A stretch of 16,056 nucleotides of DNA from assembly GCA_009925875.1 (NCBI GenBank), contig RFQD01000011.1, positions 1 through 16,056 of the forward strand. Direction: 5' to 3'. The notes beneath the pieces were generated by a model that made no database searches, was not told where the DNA came from, and saw only the letters and a program-made list of their open reading frames with translations. The DNA comes from Microbacteriaceae bacterium (lineage in GTDB: Bacteria > Actinomycetota > Actinomycetes > Actinomycetales > Microbacteriaceae). The position numbers and the translations under genes were made by a program. Positions 1 to 9,998 of this stretch are shown in pieces. Position 1 is the stretch's first letter. Every line of letters starts with the position of its first letter.

Positions 1-770
1 GTACATCCGATCGCGATGAGGGCACGCCGCTTATTTTCACGAAGGTAGCCAGCGAGAACCGGTTCCAGCGCGCGGGAGTACGCGTCGAGGAACTCACGCG
101 CACCCTCGGCATTGAGCACATAGTTTGCGACCGCATCATCTTTCCCCGTGAGCGCCCGAAGGTCGGCATCCCAAAAGGGATTGGGTAAGAAACGAGCATC
201 CGCAATGATGTCGGCATCTGTGGGTGTGCCGTATTTGAAGCCGAAGGATTGCAGCGTGACCCGGATTCCAACCGTGGACGCCTCGGCGAACAGCTCGTGT
301 ATTGCCGTCGATAGCTGGTGCACGTTGAATTCACTCGTATCGAGAACAATGTCACTGTTTTCGCGCATTTCATTCATACGCGCCCGCTCGGCTTCGATCC
401 CATCAAGGATTGTTCCGTCGGCTTGAAGGGGATGAGGACGGCGGACAGATTCGAAGCGCCTCACCAGTGCTCCGTCCGTTGGGTCGAGAAACAAGATTCG
501 CAGGTCAACGCCCGCGCGCACAGACTGAAGGATCTCTTGTAGGTCGGCGAAAAACGACGACCCGCGGACGTCCACCACGGCAGCAATTTTGGGTATTCGA
601 CCCTCGGAAACGCTCGACAGATCGATGAGCGGGCGAAGCATTTGTGGTGGCAAATTGTCGACAACGTACCAACCCATGTCTTCGAGAGCGTTTCCGACCG
701 TGGAACGTCCGGCTCCCGACATGCCCGTGACGATGAGGAGGCGCTGCTGCTCGTTGGCGTTTAGGTTCAT
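1..770 (-). CDS. rapZ: RapZ/YvcJ-family P-loop nucleotide-binding protein, 3' end cut by window edge
   Basis: Translation from ATG at 770 gives 256 codons that run off the left edge with no stop. A Walker A motif GMSGAGRS lies at residues 16-23. The typical RapZ C-terminal signatures FGFKYGTP and RFLPNPFW follow, and the visible part ends in the conserved IAIGC stretch, so roughly 30 residues should be missing. The family binds ATP/GTP and GlmZ-type small RNA or nucleotide sugars. RapZ steers RNase E to GlmZ in enterobacteria, but the actinobacterial role is less clear. The start is supported by GGAG six bases upstream. The gene follows uvrC after 23 bp on the same strand, so it is probably cotranscribed. 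In Actinobacteria it usually precedes yvcK and whiA, which would lie beyond the edge. Identity is confident; function in this organism is inferred. Confidence 0.93.
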   Translation of the reverse strand, partial: MNLNANEQQRLLIVTGMSGAGRSTVGNALEDMGWYVVDNLPPQMLRPLIDLSSVSEGRIPKIAAVVDVRGSSFFADLQEILQSVRAGVDLRILFLDPTDGALVRRFESVRRPHPLQADGTILDGIEAERARMNEMRENSDIVLDTSEFNVHQLSTAIHELFAEASTVGIRVTLQSFGFKYGTPTDADIIADARFLPNPFWDADLRALTGKDDAVANYVLNAEGAREFLDAYSRALEPVLAGYLRENKRRALIAIGC

Positions 771-793
771 CTCAGGCTCCTTGGAAACTAATG

Positions 794-2680
794 CTAGTCA
801 CTCGAAGCGACGGAAGGAGTCGAACCTATTGCTTCCGCAATAACGCGTGCGAGAGCTTCGCTGATGCCGGAGACGCTCGAGATTTCCTCACTGGTTGCGC
901 GGCGCAATTCCGATACCGAACCAAAATGGGAGAGCAACGTTGCGACTCGGTGGGGACCCACTCCGGGAATGGCCGAAAGCTCAGAGCGAATATCCTTTTT
1001 TCGCTTTGCGCGTTGAAACGTGATGGCAAATCGATGTGCTTCGTCACGAATTCGTTGGAGGAGAAACAGTGCATTTGAGTTTCGTGGCAGGATCACGGGA
1101 AACGCGTCGCCCGGCAACCAGACCTCTTCGAGTCTCTTCGCAAGTCCGCACACGGGGATGTGAGCGTGTCCCGTATCGCGCAGAACGCGGGACGCCGCTT
1201 CAACTTGTGGGCGTCCGCCATCCACGATGAGCAGTCCAGGCGGATACGCAAAGCCGGTCGCATTTTCTTGGTCTTCCACATCGAGACGTGCGACGCGCCG
1301 TCTCATCAGCTGTGCAATCGAATCGGTGTCATCCGTGGTTTCCGAGATGTTGAACTTTCGATAGTGCGCCTTTTTTGGCAACCCGTCTTCAAACACCACC
1401 ATGGAGCCCACGACGTGAGTTCCCCCAAGATGGGAGACATCAAAACATTCAATCCGCAGTGGCGCCTCAGGAAGTCCGAGTGCCACCTGCAAGTCCGATA
1501 GCGCGGCCGTGCGCGTGACATAGTCGGACGAGCGTTTCGTTCGATGCAACGCGAGCGCGTGGACGGCGTTTTCGGTAACGGTCGATGCGAGAGACGCCAT
1601 GGAGCCTCGTTGCGCGACGCGGACCTTTACCTTTGCCGCGCGCGAGTCATCGAGCTGAATTCTTCGCAGACCGGTCAGCCAATCGGCAAGCGCTTCCGCA
1701 TCGTCGACCACAGCAGGAACAACAATCTCACTAGGAATCTCTTCGCCTTCTTCATAGGCGGCGCGGAGCATTGAGTCACAAAAATCCTCGTCGTTTGCGT
1801 TCAGCTCTGTGTCAACGGTCCAGGCTCGAACGCCCCGTACCTTCCCACCGCGCACCCGAAAGACGTGCACCGCAGCCGTGAGCTCGTCTCGTGCGACCCC
1901 AAACACGTCCGCATCGATTGTCTCGTCTAACACCACGGCACTCTTCGAGGCGACGCTGTTAAGCGCTTCAATTGCGTCTCGAATTTTGGCCGCACGTTCG
2001 TATTCCTGGCGTTCGCTCGCCTCGAGCATGTCCGTGCGGAGTTTGTCGACGTAATTATCATTGCGCCCGGCCATGAATGACCCGAGTTGGAGCGAAATCT
2101 TTCGATGGTCTTCCGGTGTCACGCGCCCGGCACAGGGAGCGGAGCATCGGCCGATGTCACCCAATAGGCACGGTCTACCGGTCGCTGCGGCCTTTCGGTA
2201 AACTCCGTCACTGCACGATCGCACGGGAAACACACGCAAAATCTGTTCCAGCGTTTCGCGGATTGCCCATGATTTTGTGTATGGACCAAAGTACTTGGCA
2301 CCCGGTATGCCTCTACGTCGCGTGATGAAAACACGGGGTACATCTTCGGCCATGGTGATGGCCAAGTACGGATACGACTTGTCGTCGCGGAATTGAATGT
2401 TGAACGGAGGATCAAATTCCTTGATCCACGTGAACTCGAGTTGGAGCGCCTCGAACTCGGTACCGACAACAGTCCATTTGACGTCAACGGCCGAGGTCAC
2501 CATACGTCGAGTTCGTTCGTGGAGCGTGGCCAATGGGGCGAAGTAACTCGACAAGCGGGCACGGAGGTTTTTAGCTTTTCCTACGTAGAGTACTCGTCCC
2601 GAAGAATCGAAAAATCGATATACCCCCGGATTTGTCGGTATGTCCGACGTTGCCGGTCGATAGGCCAGGTCGGTACTCAT
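794..2680 (-). CDS. uvrC: UvrABC system protein C (excinuclease nuclease subunit)
   Basis: A 628-residue protein of normal UvrC length. It makes both incisions in nucleotide excision repair after UvrB has been loaded at a lesion. The N-terminal GIY-YIG domain (GVY at 19-21, [11 protein letters not shown] at 32-42) makes the 3' cut. A cysteine set at C156, C171, C179 and C183 fits the UvrC iron-sulfur site. A UVR helix pair that binds UvrB spans about 204-240. The RNase H-like 5' nuclease has D414 (FDVSH), D487 (IVDGG) and H549 (DEAHRF). Two helix-hairpin-helix motifs lie at about 567-618. The frame stays open 50 codons further upstream, but that stretch is antisense-like sequence overlapping uvrA. 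ATG at 2680 gives the canonical N-terminus and forms an ATGA overlap with the uvrA stop, implying translational coupling. Confidence 0.96.
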   Translation of the reverse strand: MSTDLAYRPATSDIPTNPGVYRFFDSSGRVLYVGKAKNLRARLSSYFAPLATLHERTRRMVTSAVDVKWTVVGTEFEALQLEFTWIKEFDPPFNIQFRDDKSYPYLAITMAEDVPRVFITRRRGIPGAKYFGPYTKSWAIRETLEQILRVFPVRSCSDGVYRKAAATGRPCLLGDIGRCSAPCAGRVTPEDHRKISLQLGSFMAGRNDNYVDKLRTDMLEASERQEYERAAKIRDAIEALNSVASKSAVVLDETIDADVFGVARDELTAAVHVFRVRGGKVRGVRAWTVDTELNANDEDFCDSMLRAAYEEGEEIPSEIVVPAVVDDAEALADWLTGLRRIQLDDSRAAKVKVRVAQRGSMASLASTVTENAVHALALHRTKRSSDYVTRTAALSDLQVALGLPEAPLRIECFDVSHLGGTHVVGSMVVFEDGLPKKAHYRKFNISETTDDTDSIAQLMRRRVARLDVEDQENATGFAYPPGLLIVDGGRPQVEAASRVLRDTGHAHIPVCGLAKRLEEVWLPGDAFPVILPRNSNALFLLQRIRDEAHRFAITFQRAKRKKDIRSELSAIPGVGPHRVATLLSHFGSVSELRRATSEEISSVSGISEALARVIAEAIGSTPSVASSD

Positions 2681-5553
2681 CGGGCGGATGTCGTCGCGAG
2701 GATCTCGCGCAGGAACGTAGCTGTGTGGGATCTTGTCTCGTGTGCAACTTCTTCGGGGGTGCCCGACGCAATGAGTTCGCCTCCTCCCGCACCACCCTCT
2801 GGGCCGAGGTCGAGAATCCAGTCGGCACACTTGATGACGTCCAGGTTGTGCTCAATGACGATTACGGTGTTTCCCTTGTCAACGAGACTGTTCAACACGA
2901 GAAGGAGTTTACGCACGTCCTCAAAGTGAAGACCCGTGGTCGGTTCGTCGAGCACGTAGATGCTCCGACCGTTGGATCTCTTTTGTAGCTCAGTAGCCAG
3001 CTTGACCCGTTGGGCTTCACCGCCGGAGAGCGTCGTCGCGCTTTGGCCCAATCGAACGTATCCGAGTCCCACTTCGACCAAGGTGTGTAAATAGCGGTGG
3101 ATGCTCGACACGGGTTCAAAGAACTCGGCGGCTTCCGATATCGGCATATTGAGAACATCCGCAATGGTTTTTCCCTTGTAATGCACTTGAAGTGTTTCGC
3201 GGTTGTAGCGAGCGCCATGACACACTTCACAGTCGACGTAGACGTCGGGAAGAAAGTTCATCTCGATTTTGATCGTGCCGTCACCCGCACACGCTTCGCA
3301 GCGCCCACCCTTGACATTGAAAGAGAAGCGCCCTGGCAAGTAGCCGCGCATTTTTGATTCCGCTGTTTCGGAAAACAGGGTTCGAATTCGGTCGAACACA
3401 CCCGTGTACGTGGCAGGGTTCGAACGCGGAGTGCGACCGATTGGGGCCTGGTCCACGTGAACAACCTTGTCAAGGTGTTCGAGTCCATCGACTCGCGTAT
3501 GTTTTGCGGGAACTTGACGAGCGCCATTGAGTTTATTGGCGAGCACGCGATAAAGGATGTCGTTGACCAGTGACGATTTTCCCGATCCGCTGACGCCCGT
3601 GACGGCCGTGAACGTGCCGAGTGGGAATGAGGCAGTCACACCCTTGAGGTTATTGGCCGCCGCACCCACCACGGTCACCATGCGCTCTGGGTCTATCGGA
3701 CGCCGCGCGGTGGGCATGTCGATCGACCGGCGTCCGCTCAAATAATCGGCGGTGAGCGAATCTGTGTTGGACATCAATTGCGCCACGGTCCCGGAATGCA
3801 CAACTCGACCACCGTGGACGCCGGCGCCGGGACCGATGTCGACAATCCAATCCGCGGTGTGAATGGTGTCTTCATCGTGCTCCACGACGATGAGCGTGTT
3901 CCCGAGGTCGCGCAGCTTGATCAACGTATCTATGAGGCGGCGATTGTCTCGCTGGTGAAGCCCAATGCTTGGCTCGTCGAGCACATAGAGAACACCCGTG
4001 AGTCCCGATCCAATTTGCGTTGCCAAACGGATGCGCTGCGCCTCGCCTCCCGACAACGAGCCAGCGGCACGGGAGAGGTCGAGATACGTTAGTCCCACCT
4101 CGATAAGGAAGTTCAAACGCGCTCGAATTTCGCGCAAGACTTGCGCTGCAATGTGTGTCTCCCGCTCGGTCAGAATCAGGTTGTCCATAAAGTCGCGGGC
4201 GTCGAGTAGGGACAGGCTCGTGATATCGGAGATGCTTTTTCCACTGACCTTGACGGCCAATACCTCTGGTTTGAGTCGTGCACCATGACATTCCGCGCAC
4301 GGTACCTCGCGAAGGTACTCCGCCCATCTGGCTCGTTGAACGTCGGTCTCGGCCTGCAAATACTGTCGTTCGATGTAGGGAACCACTCCCTCGAAGCCGG
4401 AGGAATAGGCAATCTCGCGACCGTATCGATTCTTCCACTTGACACGCACGTTGAAGTTGTTGCCATGCAGGATGGCCTCGCGGACGTCCTCGTCAAGATC
4501 CTTCCACGGAGTAGCCAATGAAAAACCGAGATCAGACGCAAGGCCTCTCAAAAGCTTTTCGTAGTACTGAAAAAGTCCTTTTCCTTGCGTGGCCCACGGC
4601 ACGATGACACCGTCATCGATGCTGAGGTCGGGGTCGCCGAGCAATAAATCGTTGTCCACTGACATTCGCGTGCCCAAGCCAGAGCACGATGCGCACGCTC
4701 CGAAGGGTGCGTTGAACGAAAAGGTTCGCGGCTCGATTTCGCTGATCGCGAGCGCGTGTTGGTTCGGGCAGGAGAGCTTTTCGCTGAAGGTCTCGAATTC
4801 GCCTTCACCCTGCCGATCTACGTAGTGGACGGATATGGTTCCGTTGGCCAATTTGAGACCAGTTTCGAGCGAATCCGTCAGTCGGCTCAAGACGTCCGGA
4901 CCAGCCACGAGCCGATCCACAATGACCGAGATATCGTGCTTGAAACTCTTCTTGAGCGGCTGGGCATCACTGAGCGAGATTGTTTCGCCGTCGACAAGTG
5001 CACGTGCAAAGCCGGCGGCGCTGAGCTCGACAAACAAGTCAGCAAATTCGCCCTTCTTCTGGGACACGATGGGCGCCACAATCTGGTAGCGGGTTCCCTC
5101 GTCCAGTGTCACCAATCGATCCGCGATTTGTTGAACGGTTTGAGCGGCAATCATCTCGCCGCACTCGGGACAGTGCGGAATTCCGATACGCGCCCACAGC
5201 AGGCGCATGTAATCGTAAATTTCCGTTATTGTGCCAACAGTCGATCGTGGGTTGCGGTTTGTTGATTTTTGATCAATGGATACGGCGGGACTGAGCCCTT
5301 CGATGAAGTCAACATCGGGGCGGTCAACTTGTCCGAGAAACTGACGCGCATACGCAGAGAGCGACTCAACATAGCGACGTTGGCCTTCGGCAAAAATCGT
5401 ATCGAACGCCAGCGACGACTTACCCGAACCAGACAGTCCCGTAAAAACCACGAGAGCGTTGCGGGGCATTTCGACATCGATGTCCTGCAAATTGTGCACT
5501 CGCGCACCTCGGACGGAGAGCGTGTCACGGTCCCGATTCGGCTGCGCATTCAC
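2677..5553 (-). CDS. uvrA: UvrABC system protein A (damage-recognition ATPase)
   Basis: A 958-residue UvrA, full length. As a dimer it scans DNA for distortions and loads UvrB. It has two ABC modules: Walker A motifs GLSGSGKS at 39-46 and GVSGSGKS at 653-660, with signatures LSGGEAQ at 500-506 and 842-848. Both are followed by LDEP Walker B motifs. Zinc sites are C262/H266/C287/C290 (the CxxxH variant seen in actinobacteria) and C752/C755/C775/C778. CPECG lies at 128-132. The start is GTG at 5553, giving the usual RGARVHNLQ beginning by residue 15. There is no good Shine-Dalgarno, but TAGACT sits exactly six bases before it. uvrB ends 21 bp upstream, and the stop overlaps the uvrC start by 4 bp. 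No LexA-type GAAC-N4-GTTC operator is seen in the gap. Confidence 0.97.
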   Translation of the reverse strand: MNAQPNRDRDTLSVRGARVHNLQDIDVEMPRNALVVFTGLSGSGKSSLAFDTIFAEGQRRYVESLSAYARQFLGQVDRPDVDFIEGLSPAVSIDQKSTNRNPRSTVGTITEIYDYMRLLWARIGIPHCPECGEMIAAQTVQQIADRLVTLDEGTRYQIVAPIVSQKKGEFADLFVELSAAGFARALVDGETISLSDAQPLKKSFKHDISVIVDRLVAGPDVLSRLTDSLETGLKLANGTISVHYVDRQGEGEFETFSEKLSCPNQHALAISEIEPRTFSFNAPFGACASCSGLGTRMSVDNDLLLGDPDLSIDDGVIVPWATQGKGLFQYYEKLLRGLASDLGFSLATPWKDLDEDVREAILHGNNFNVRVKWKNRYGREIAYSSGFEGVVPYIERQYLQAETDVQRARWAEYLREVPCAECHGARLKPEVLAVKVSGKSISDITSLSLLDARDFMDNLILTERETHIAAQVLREIRARLNFLIEVGLTYLDLSRAAGSLSGGEAQRIRLATQIGSGLTGVLYVLDEPSIGLHQRDNRRLIDTLIKLRDLGNTLIVVEHDEDTIHTADWIVDIGPGAGVHGGRVVHSGTVAQLMSNTDSLTADYLSGRRSIDMPTARRPIDPERMVTVVGAAANNLKGVTASFPLGTFTAVTGVSGSGKSSLVNDILYRVLANKLNGARQVPAKHTRVDGLEHLDKVVHVDQAPIGRTPRSNPATYTGVFDRIRTLFSETAESKMRGYLPGRFSFNVKGGRCEACAGDGTIKIEMNFLPDVYVDCEVCHGARYNRETLQVHYKGKTIADVLNMPISEAAEFFEPVSSIHRYLHTLVEVGLGYVRLGQSATTLSGGEAQRVKLATELQKRSNGRSIYVLDEPTTGLHFEDVRKLLLVLNSLVDKGNTVIVIEHNLDVIKCADWILDLGPEGGAGGGELIASGTPEEVAHETRSHTATFLREILATTSAR

Positions 5554-5559
5554 TCTTCG

Positions 5560-5565
5560 AGTCTA
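5560..5565 (-). promoter_or_regulatory. Candidate -10 box (TAGACT) for a leaderless uvrA transcript
   Basis: On the minus strand TAGACT is followed by CGAAGA and then the GTG start of uvrA. The six-base gap would place transcription initiation on or next to the start codon. No TTGACA-like -35 is visible at 16-18 bp, which is common in Actinobacteria. The identical hexamer and gap occur before uvrB. Confidence 0.5.
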
Positions 5566-5574
5566 CGTTGCGGC

Positions 5575-7659
5575 TCAGTCGTGTCCGGCGCGCGTGATGT
5601 TGCGCAGCTCTCTCTTGATTTCAGACAGCTCGTCTCGGATTCGGGCCGCCAGCTCAAATTTCAGTTCTGCTGCGGCTTCCAGCATCTGTTGATTGAGGCT
5701 ACTCACGAGCTCTTCGAGTGCCTCAATTCCTCCCTCGGCGATGGCGCTTCCTCGCTGTGACGCCGCTGACCCACGGCTCTTCTTATCGTGAGATCGACGT
5801 GAACTCTCGGCTGTGCCGAGCAATTCGGCGGTGTCCGCCTGCTCTCGTGCCAACATTTCCGTGATGTCCGATATCTTTTTTCGCAGTGGTTGCGGATCTA
5901 TTCCACGTTCCTGGTTGTACGAAATTTGCTTGTCGCGACGGCGCGTTGTTTCGTCGATCGCACGAATCATCGAGTCCGTCATCACATCGGCGTACATGTG
6001 TACTTCTCCGGAAACGTTGCGGGCCGCACGACCGATTGTCTGAATGAGTGACGTCGTCGAACGCAGAAAGCCTTCTTTATCGGCATCCAGAATCGATACG
6101 AGTGAGACCTCGGGAAGGTCGAGTCCTTCGCGCAACAAGTTGATTCCGACGAGTACATCGAAAACACCTTGGCGAAGTTCGGTGAGTAGCTCAACGCGAC
6201 GAAGGGTGTCGACGTCTGAGTGCAAATACCGAACGCGAACACCCGCCTCGGTCAGGAAGTCGGTGAGCTCTTCTGCCATCTTCTTCGTGAGCGTGGTCAC
6301 CAGAACACGCTCATCCTTCGCCGTTCGAATGCGAATCTGTTCGAGCAGGTCGTCAATTTGACCCTTCGATGGTTTGACAATCACCTGAGGGTCGACCAAA
6401 CCGGTGGGTCGAATAATCTGCTCGACCACGCCGTCAGCGATGCCCATCTCATACTTGCCCGGCGTCGCCGAGAGATAAACCGTCTGTCCCACTCTGTTTT
6501 TGAACTCGTCAAACCGCAACGGGCGATTGTCGAGAGCGCTCGGCAGGCGAAAACCATGCTCCACGAGCGTCCGTTTTCGCGAGGCATCGCCCTCGTGCAT
6601 ACCGCCAATTTGCGGAACAGTGACGTGCGATTCATCGATGACGCACAGAAAATCGTCTGGAAAGTAGTCGAGCAGACATTTTGGTGCCTCGCCCGGGGCC
6701 CGCTGATCGATGTGTCTCGAATAGTTTTCGATTCCTGAACAGAAACCAATTTGCTGCATCATTTCGAGATCAAAGGTCGTGCGCATCTTGAGTCGTTGCG
6801 CCTCCAACAGTTTGCCTTGTGCCTCCAGTTCGGCAAGGCGGCCCGCGAGCTCCGCTTTGATGGTTCCCATTGCGCGTTGCATGACGCTCGCGCTCGCCAC
6901 GTAGTGCGACGCCGGAAAAACCGAAACGAACTCCAGCTTCTCCACGACATTTCCCGTGAGTGGGTGGAGCGTGTACAAAGCTTCGATTTCGTCCCCGAAC
7001 ATCTCGATGCGAACAGCGAGTTCCTCATACATGGGAATGATTTCGATGGTGTCGCCGCGCACCCGAAAATTGCCACGCGAAAAATCAATGTCGTTTCGCG
7101 AGTACTGCATATCCACAAATCGGCGCGCAATGACGTCTCGAGAAATACGGTCCCCCACGGAGAGATTGAGCATCGCCTCGAGGTACTCGGCGGGTTCGCC
7201 GAGACCGTAGATGCAGGACACCGTGGATATCACGATCACGTCGCGACGAGTGAGCAAAGAATTGGTCGTGCTATGCCGCAGACGCTCGACCTCGGCATTC
7301 GTGGACGAATCCTTTTCAATGAATGTGTCGGTTTGTGGGACGTACGCCTCGGGCTGGTAGTAGTCGTAGTACGACACGAAGTATTCGACAGCATTGTCGG
7401 GCATGAGCTCACGAAATTCCGTCGCCAATTGTGCAGCGAGTGTCTTGTTATGCGCCAAAATCAGCGTGGGTCGCTGAACCGCTTCGATGAGCCATGCCGT
7501 CGTCGCCGATTTGCCCGTGCCCGTCGCACCCAACAGGACAACGTCCGTTTCGCCGGCCGAAATGCGACCCGCCAACTCGGCAATCGCCGACGGCTGATCA
7601 CCGCTGGGTTGGTAATCACTGACCACCCGAAACGGGTTTCGGCTTCGAGTCGGTTGCAT
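5575..7659 (-). CDS. uvrB: UvrABC system protein B (damage-verifying helicase-like subunit)
   Basis: A 694-residue UvrB. It receives damaged DNA from UvrA, opens it with its beta-hairpin and recruits UvrC. Walker A GATGTGKS is at 44-51, and the DNA-clamping hairpin region with [15 protein letters not shown] is at 97-111. Walker B IDESH is at 341-345. Helicase motif V ([11 protein letters not shown]) begins at about 509 and motif [10 protein letters not shown] at 540-547. The C-terminal UVR motif at about 645-685 pairs with UvrC and UvrA. All catalytic elements look intact. The start is ATG at 7659, nine bases after the coaE stop. GAGGA lies one base before the ATG, too close for a normal ribosome binding site, whereas TAGACT six bases upstream fits a leaderless start. 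uvrA follows after 21 bp. Confidence 0.97.
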   Translation of the reverse strand: MQPTRSRNPFRVVSDYQPSGDQPSAIAELAGRISAGETDVVLLGATGTGKSATTAWLIEAVQRPTLILAHNKTLAAQLATEFRELMPDNAVEYFVSYYDYYQPEAYVPQTDTFIEKDSSTNAEVERLRHSTTNSLLTRRDVIVISTVSCIYGLGEPAEYLEAMLNLSVGDRISRDVIARRFVDMQYSRNDIDFSRGNFRVRGDTIEIIPMYEELAVRIEMFGDEIEALYTLHPLTGNVVEKLEFVSVFPASHYVASASVMQRAMGTIKAELAGRLAELEAQGKLLEAQRLKMRTTFDLEMMQQIGFCSGIENYSRHIDQRAPGEAPKCLLDYFPDDFLCVIDESHVTVPQIGGMHEGDASRKRTLVEHGFRLPSALDNRPLRFDEFKNRVGQTVYLSATPGKYEMGIADGVVEQIIRPTGLVDPQVIVKPSKGQIDDLLEQIRIRTAKDERVLVTTLTKKMAEELTDFLTEAGVRVRYLHSDVDTLRRVELLTELRQGVFDVLVGINLLREGLDLPEVSLVSILDADKEGFLRSTTSLIQTIGRAARNVSGEVHMYADVMTDSMIRAIDETTRRRDKQISYNQERGIDPQPLRKKISDITEMLAREQADTAELLGTAESSRRSHDKKSRGSAASQRGSAIAEGGIEALEELVSSLNQQMLEAAAELKFELAARIRDELSEIKRELRNITRAGHD

Positions 7660-7665
7660 GTCCTC

Positions 7666-7671
7666 AGTCTA
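7666..7671 (-). promoter_or_regulatory. Candidate -10 box (TAGACT) for a leaderless uvrB transcript
   Basis: Minus-strand TAGACT is followed by GAGGAC and the uvrB ATG, the same hexamer and gap as at uvrA. Its TAG is also the stop codon of coaE, so the promoter would be embedded in the end of the upstream gene. No clear -35 is seen. Confidence 0.5.
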
Positions 7672-8274
7672 GGCAGAGCGAAAGTGCGAGAGCTTCTGCC
7701 ACAATTCATCAACCTGCTCGCGCGTGTGTTCCATCGTGCCATTGGTGTCAATGACGTAGTCAGCAATCGCCAGGCGCTCATCTTCGCCGGCCTGAGCGCC
7801 AATGCGCGCGTTCGCTTCGTCGAGCTTCATGCCTCTTCCGTCTACGAGTCTCTGCACTCGAAGCTCGGGTGACGCAGACACAGCAACAATCGCGTCGAAA
7901 GAAATATTTGATTCCGATTCGACGAGCAACGGAATCGCGTAAATGATCACACCGTCGGGATCTCTTTCCCGGATTTGTTCGATAAGTTCTCGGGTCCGTT
8001 CCCGAACGCGTGGGTGGACAATGGCGTTCAGCCGTGCACGGGATTCTTCGTGACCGAAAACAATCTGGGCGAGAGCTGCGCGGTCGAGTGAGCCCTGACG
8101 AATAACGTCAGGACCGAATGCTTCTTCAATGTCAGACAGCGCTGGCGAACCCGGTTCAACGACGGCCCGGGACACATCATCCGCGTCGATGCAATGCGCG
8201 CCCTTCTCGGAGAACATCTGCGACACGGTGCTCTTCCCCGAAGCGATACCCCCGGTGAGCGCAACAAGGATCAC
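7669..8274 (-). CDS. coaE: Dephospho-CoA kinase
   Basis: Phosphorylates the 3'-hydroxyl of dephospho-CoA, the last step of coenzyme A synthesis, in the cytoplasm. From GTG at 8274 it is 201 residues, the size of a stand-alone CoaE; the mycobacterial enzyme carries an extra C-terminal domain that is absent here. The P-loop GGIASGKST is at residues 8-16, followed by the DADDVSR substrate-site motif and IHPRVRER. Later come the IPLLVES segment and a C-terminal DTNGTMEHT. The frame stays open to a TTG at 8343, but this adds 23 residues with no family match, so GTG 8274 is preferred. Neither start has a good Shine-Dalgarno. The gene lies 128 bp after rpsA, beyond a probable terminator, and ends nine bases before uvrB. 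Confidence 0.9.
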   Translation of the reverse strand: MILVALTGGIASGKSTVSQMFSEKGAHCIDADDVSRAVVEPGSPALSDIEEAFGPDVIRQGSLDRAALAQIVFGHEESRARLNAIVHPRVRERTRELIEQIRERDPDGVIIYAIPLLVESESNISFDAIVAVSASPELRVQRLVDGRGMKLDEANARIGAQAGEDERLAIADYVIDTNGTMEHTREQVDELWQKLSHFRSA

Positions 8275-8341
8275 GGTATCAACCAGCTGATTGCGAGCGC
8301 CATGCGGTGGGAAACCAGTGTCGGATGTGCGGTCGTGCGCC

Positions 8342-8383
8342 AAAAGACAACGACCGAAACTTTCCTGAGAAAGAGTCGGTCGT
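8342..8383 (-). terminator. Probable Rho-independent terminator after rpsA
   Basis: Perfect 8-bp arms ACGACCGA (8350-8357) and TCGGTCGT (8376-8383) enclose a second short TTTC/GAAA pairing with a CTGA loop. On the minus strand the hairpin is followed by TGTCTTTTGG. It starts 20 bases after the rpsA stop and is oriented to end the rpsA transcript. The T-run is interrupted, so termination may be partial, which would allow some readthrough into coaE. Confidence 0.65.
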
Positions 8384-8402
8384 CATCACTGTGGTTCCGT
8401 GA

Positions 8403-9863
8403 CTAGTCGTTGGCTAGCTTGTCGCGCAACGCGGCCAACGACTCATCGTCAGCGAGCGTGCCGGCAGAATCTTCCGGCGACGAGAACGAGGTAGCGACCT
8501 CCGAGTCAGCGGGAGTCTTCTCGACGACCTTGGCTTCAGCCTCACGCATGGAGGCTACCTGCTTCTTGTGCTGCTCCCAGCGCGCCTGTGCAGCCGCATA
8601 CTCGAGCTCCCACTTCTCGCGCTCGGAGTCAAAGCCCTCACGCCACTCGTTTGTCTCCGGGTCGAAACCGTCCGGGTACTTGTAGTTACCCTTGTCGTCA
8701 TATTCGGTGACCATGCCATACAGTGCGGGATCGAACTCGGTGCCTTCAGTGTCAACCCCCTCATTGGCCTGCTTGAGGCTCAACGAAATGCGGCGACGCT
8801 CAAGATCGATGTCGATCACCTTGACGAAGACGTCGTCGCCCACCGAGACGACCTGTTCGGCCAATTCAATGTGCTTGCCGGAAAGCTCCGAAATGTGGAC
8901 GAGACCTTCAATTCCATCGGCAACGCGCACGAAAGCACCAAACGGAACGAGTTTCGTGACCTTACCGGGAGCAACCTGTCCGATTGCGTGCGTGCGAGCA
9001 AATACCTGCCACGGGTCCTCCTGGGTCGCCTTCAGCGAGAGAGAGACGCGCTCGCGATCCATGTCTACCTCGAGAACCTCGACGGTGACTTCTTGGCCAA
9101 CTTCTACTACTTCGCTGGCGTGCTCAATGTGCTTCCAGCTGAGCTCTGACACATGGACGAGTCCGTCGACGCCACCGAGGTCAACGAATGCACCAAAGTT
9201 GACGATTGACGACACGACACCCTTGCGAATTTGACCCTTCTGAAGGTTGACGAGGAACGTGCTACGACTCTCCGATTGCGTCTGCTCAAGCAAGGCACGA
9301 CGAGAAAGCACAACGTTGTTGCGGTTCTTGTCGAGTTCAAGAATCTTGGCTTCGATTTCCTGTCCAAGGTAGGGCGTGAGGTCGCGTACACGCCGAAGCT
9401 CGATGAGCGATGCGGGCAAGAAGCCTCGCAGTCCGATGTCGACGATGAGCCCACCCTTGACAACCTCAATGACCGAACCGGTGACAACTTCGTCATTGTC
9501 ACGGATGCGTTCGACGTCTCCCCAGGCACGTTCGTACTGCGCGCGCTTCTTGGAGAGGATCAAACGACCCTCTTTGTCTTCTTTCTGAAGAACGAGCGCC
9601 TCCACCGAGTCGCCAACGGAAACGACCTCGTTCGGGTCGACATCGTGCTTGATACTCAGCTCACGAGACGGAATCACGCCCTCTGTTTTGTACCCTACGT
9701 CGAGGAGAACCTCATCCCGATCAATCTTGACAACGGTTCCAGAGATGAGATCTCCGTCGTTGAAGAATTTGAGGGTTTTCTCGACGGCGGCGAGGAAGTC
9801 CTCAGCCGATCCGATGTCGTTGATGGCAACCTGCTTGGTCACTTTGGTCGTTGCTGATGTCAT
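8403..9863 (-). CDS. rpsA: 30S ribosomal protein S1
   Basis: A 486-residue S1 protein with four S1/OB RNA-binding repeats at about 37-106, 122-190, 208-278 and 294-364. The last two carry the conserved VNFGAFVDL and VPFGAFVRV cores and GLVHxSELS motifs. It bridges mRNA to the 30S subunit. The C-terminal 120 residues are charged, with PDGFDPETNEWREGFDSER at about 397-415 and a Glu/Lys/Ala-rich helix. This is the actinobacterial type; the same region in mycobacteria has been studied in connection with pyrazinamide. Two of the six repeats of enterobacterial S1 are absent, as usual for this phylum. The start is ATG at 9863 with GGAG nine bases upstream. The gene is 133 bp from polA on the same strand and is followed by a hairpin terminator. 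Confidence 0.96.
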   Translation of the reverse strand: MTSATTKVTKQVAINDIGSAEDFLAAVEKTLKFFNDGDLISGTVVKIDRDEVLLDVGYKTEGVIPSRELSIKHDVDPNEVVSVGDSVEALVLQKEDKEGRLILSKKRAQYERAWGDVERIRDNDEVVTGSVIEVVKGGLIVDIGLRGFLPASLIELRRVRDLTPYLGQEIEAKILELDKNRNNVVLSRRALLEQTQSESRSTFLVNLQKGQIRKGVVSSIVNFGAFVDLGGVDGLVHVSELSWKHIEHASEVVEVGQEVTVEVLEVDMDRERVSLSLKATQEDPWQVFARTHAIGQVAPGKVTKLVPFGAFVRVADGIEGLVHISELSGKHIELAEQVVSVGDDVFVKVIDIDLERRRISLSLKQANEGVDTEGTEFDPALYGMVTEYDDKGNYKYPDGFDPETNEWREGFDSEREKWELEYAAAQARWEQHKKQVASMREAEAKVVEKTPADSEVATSFSSPEDSAGTLADDESLAALRDKLAND

Positions 9864-9955
9864 GTAAGGGTGCTCCAGATGGGGCCTGTCTCGGGCTCGC
9901 CGACCGATTCGACACGCCTATCATTCAGACGTCCGATGCGGCTTGCGGGCATGCG

Positions 9956-9998
9956 GATGGGATGCGCAAAAAACACGCGTCTTCTAGGTTATCCCATC
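9956..9998. repeat. Inverted repeat with T6/A6 run in the polA-rpsA gap
   Basis: Perfect 8-bp arms GATGGGAT (9956-9963) and ATCCCATC (9991-9998) are separated by 27 bases. The right arm overlaps the polA stop codon. The loop contains a run of six T on the minus strand. A canonical terminator would have the T-run after the hairpin, not inside the loop, so the function is unclear. The rest of the 133-bp gap (9864-9996) holds the rpsA Shine-Dalgarno GGAG and no promoter I would trust. TAGGCG at 9915-9920 (minus strand) is the nearest -10 candidate. Confidence 0.4.

Noticed and set aside
2681..2830. A 50-codon N-terminal extension of the uvrC frame
   Set aside because: The extra residues are Arg-rich shadow sequence over uvrA, and the canonical UvrC N-terminus begins at 2680 with an ATGA overlap.
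5551..7700. LexA/SOS operators for uvrA and uvrB
   Set aside because: I looked for GAAC-N4-GTTC in and just before the short intergenic gaps and found none.
6751..7872. A 373-codon open frame on the plus strand opposite uvrB and coaE
   Set aside because: It lies antisense to two strongly conserved genes, has no recognisable motifs and has a composition typical of a shadow frame in GC-biased DNA.
8275..8343. TTG start giving a CoaE longer by 23 residues
   Set aside because: It overlaps the tail of the putative rpsA terminator, has no family match in the extra residues and no Shine-Dalgarno.
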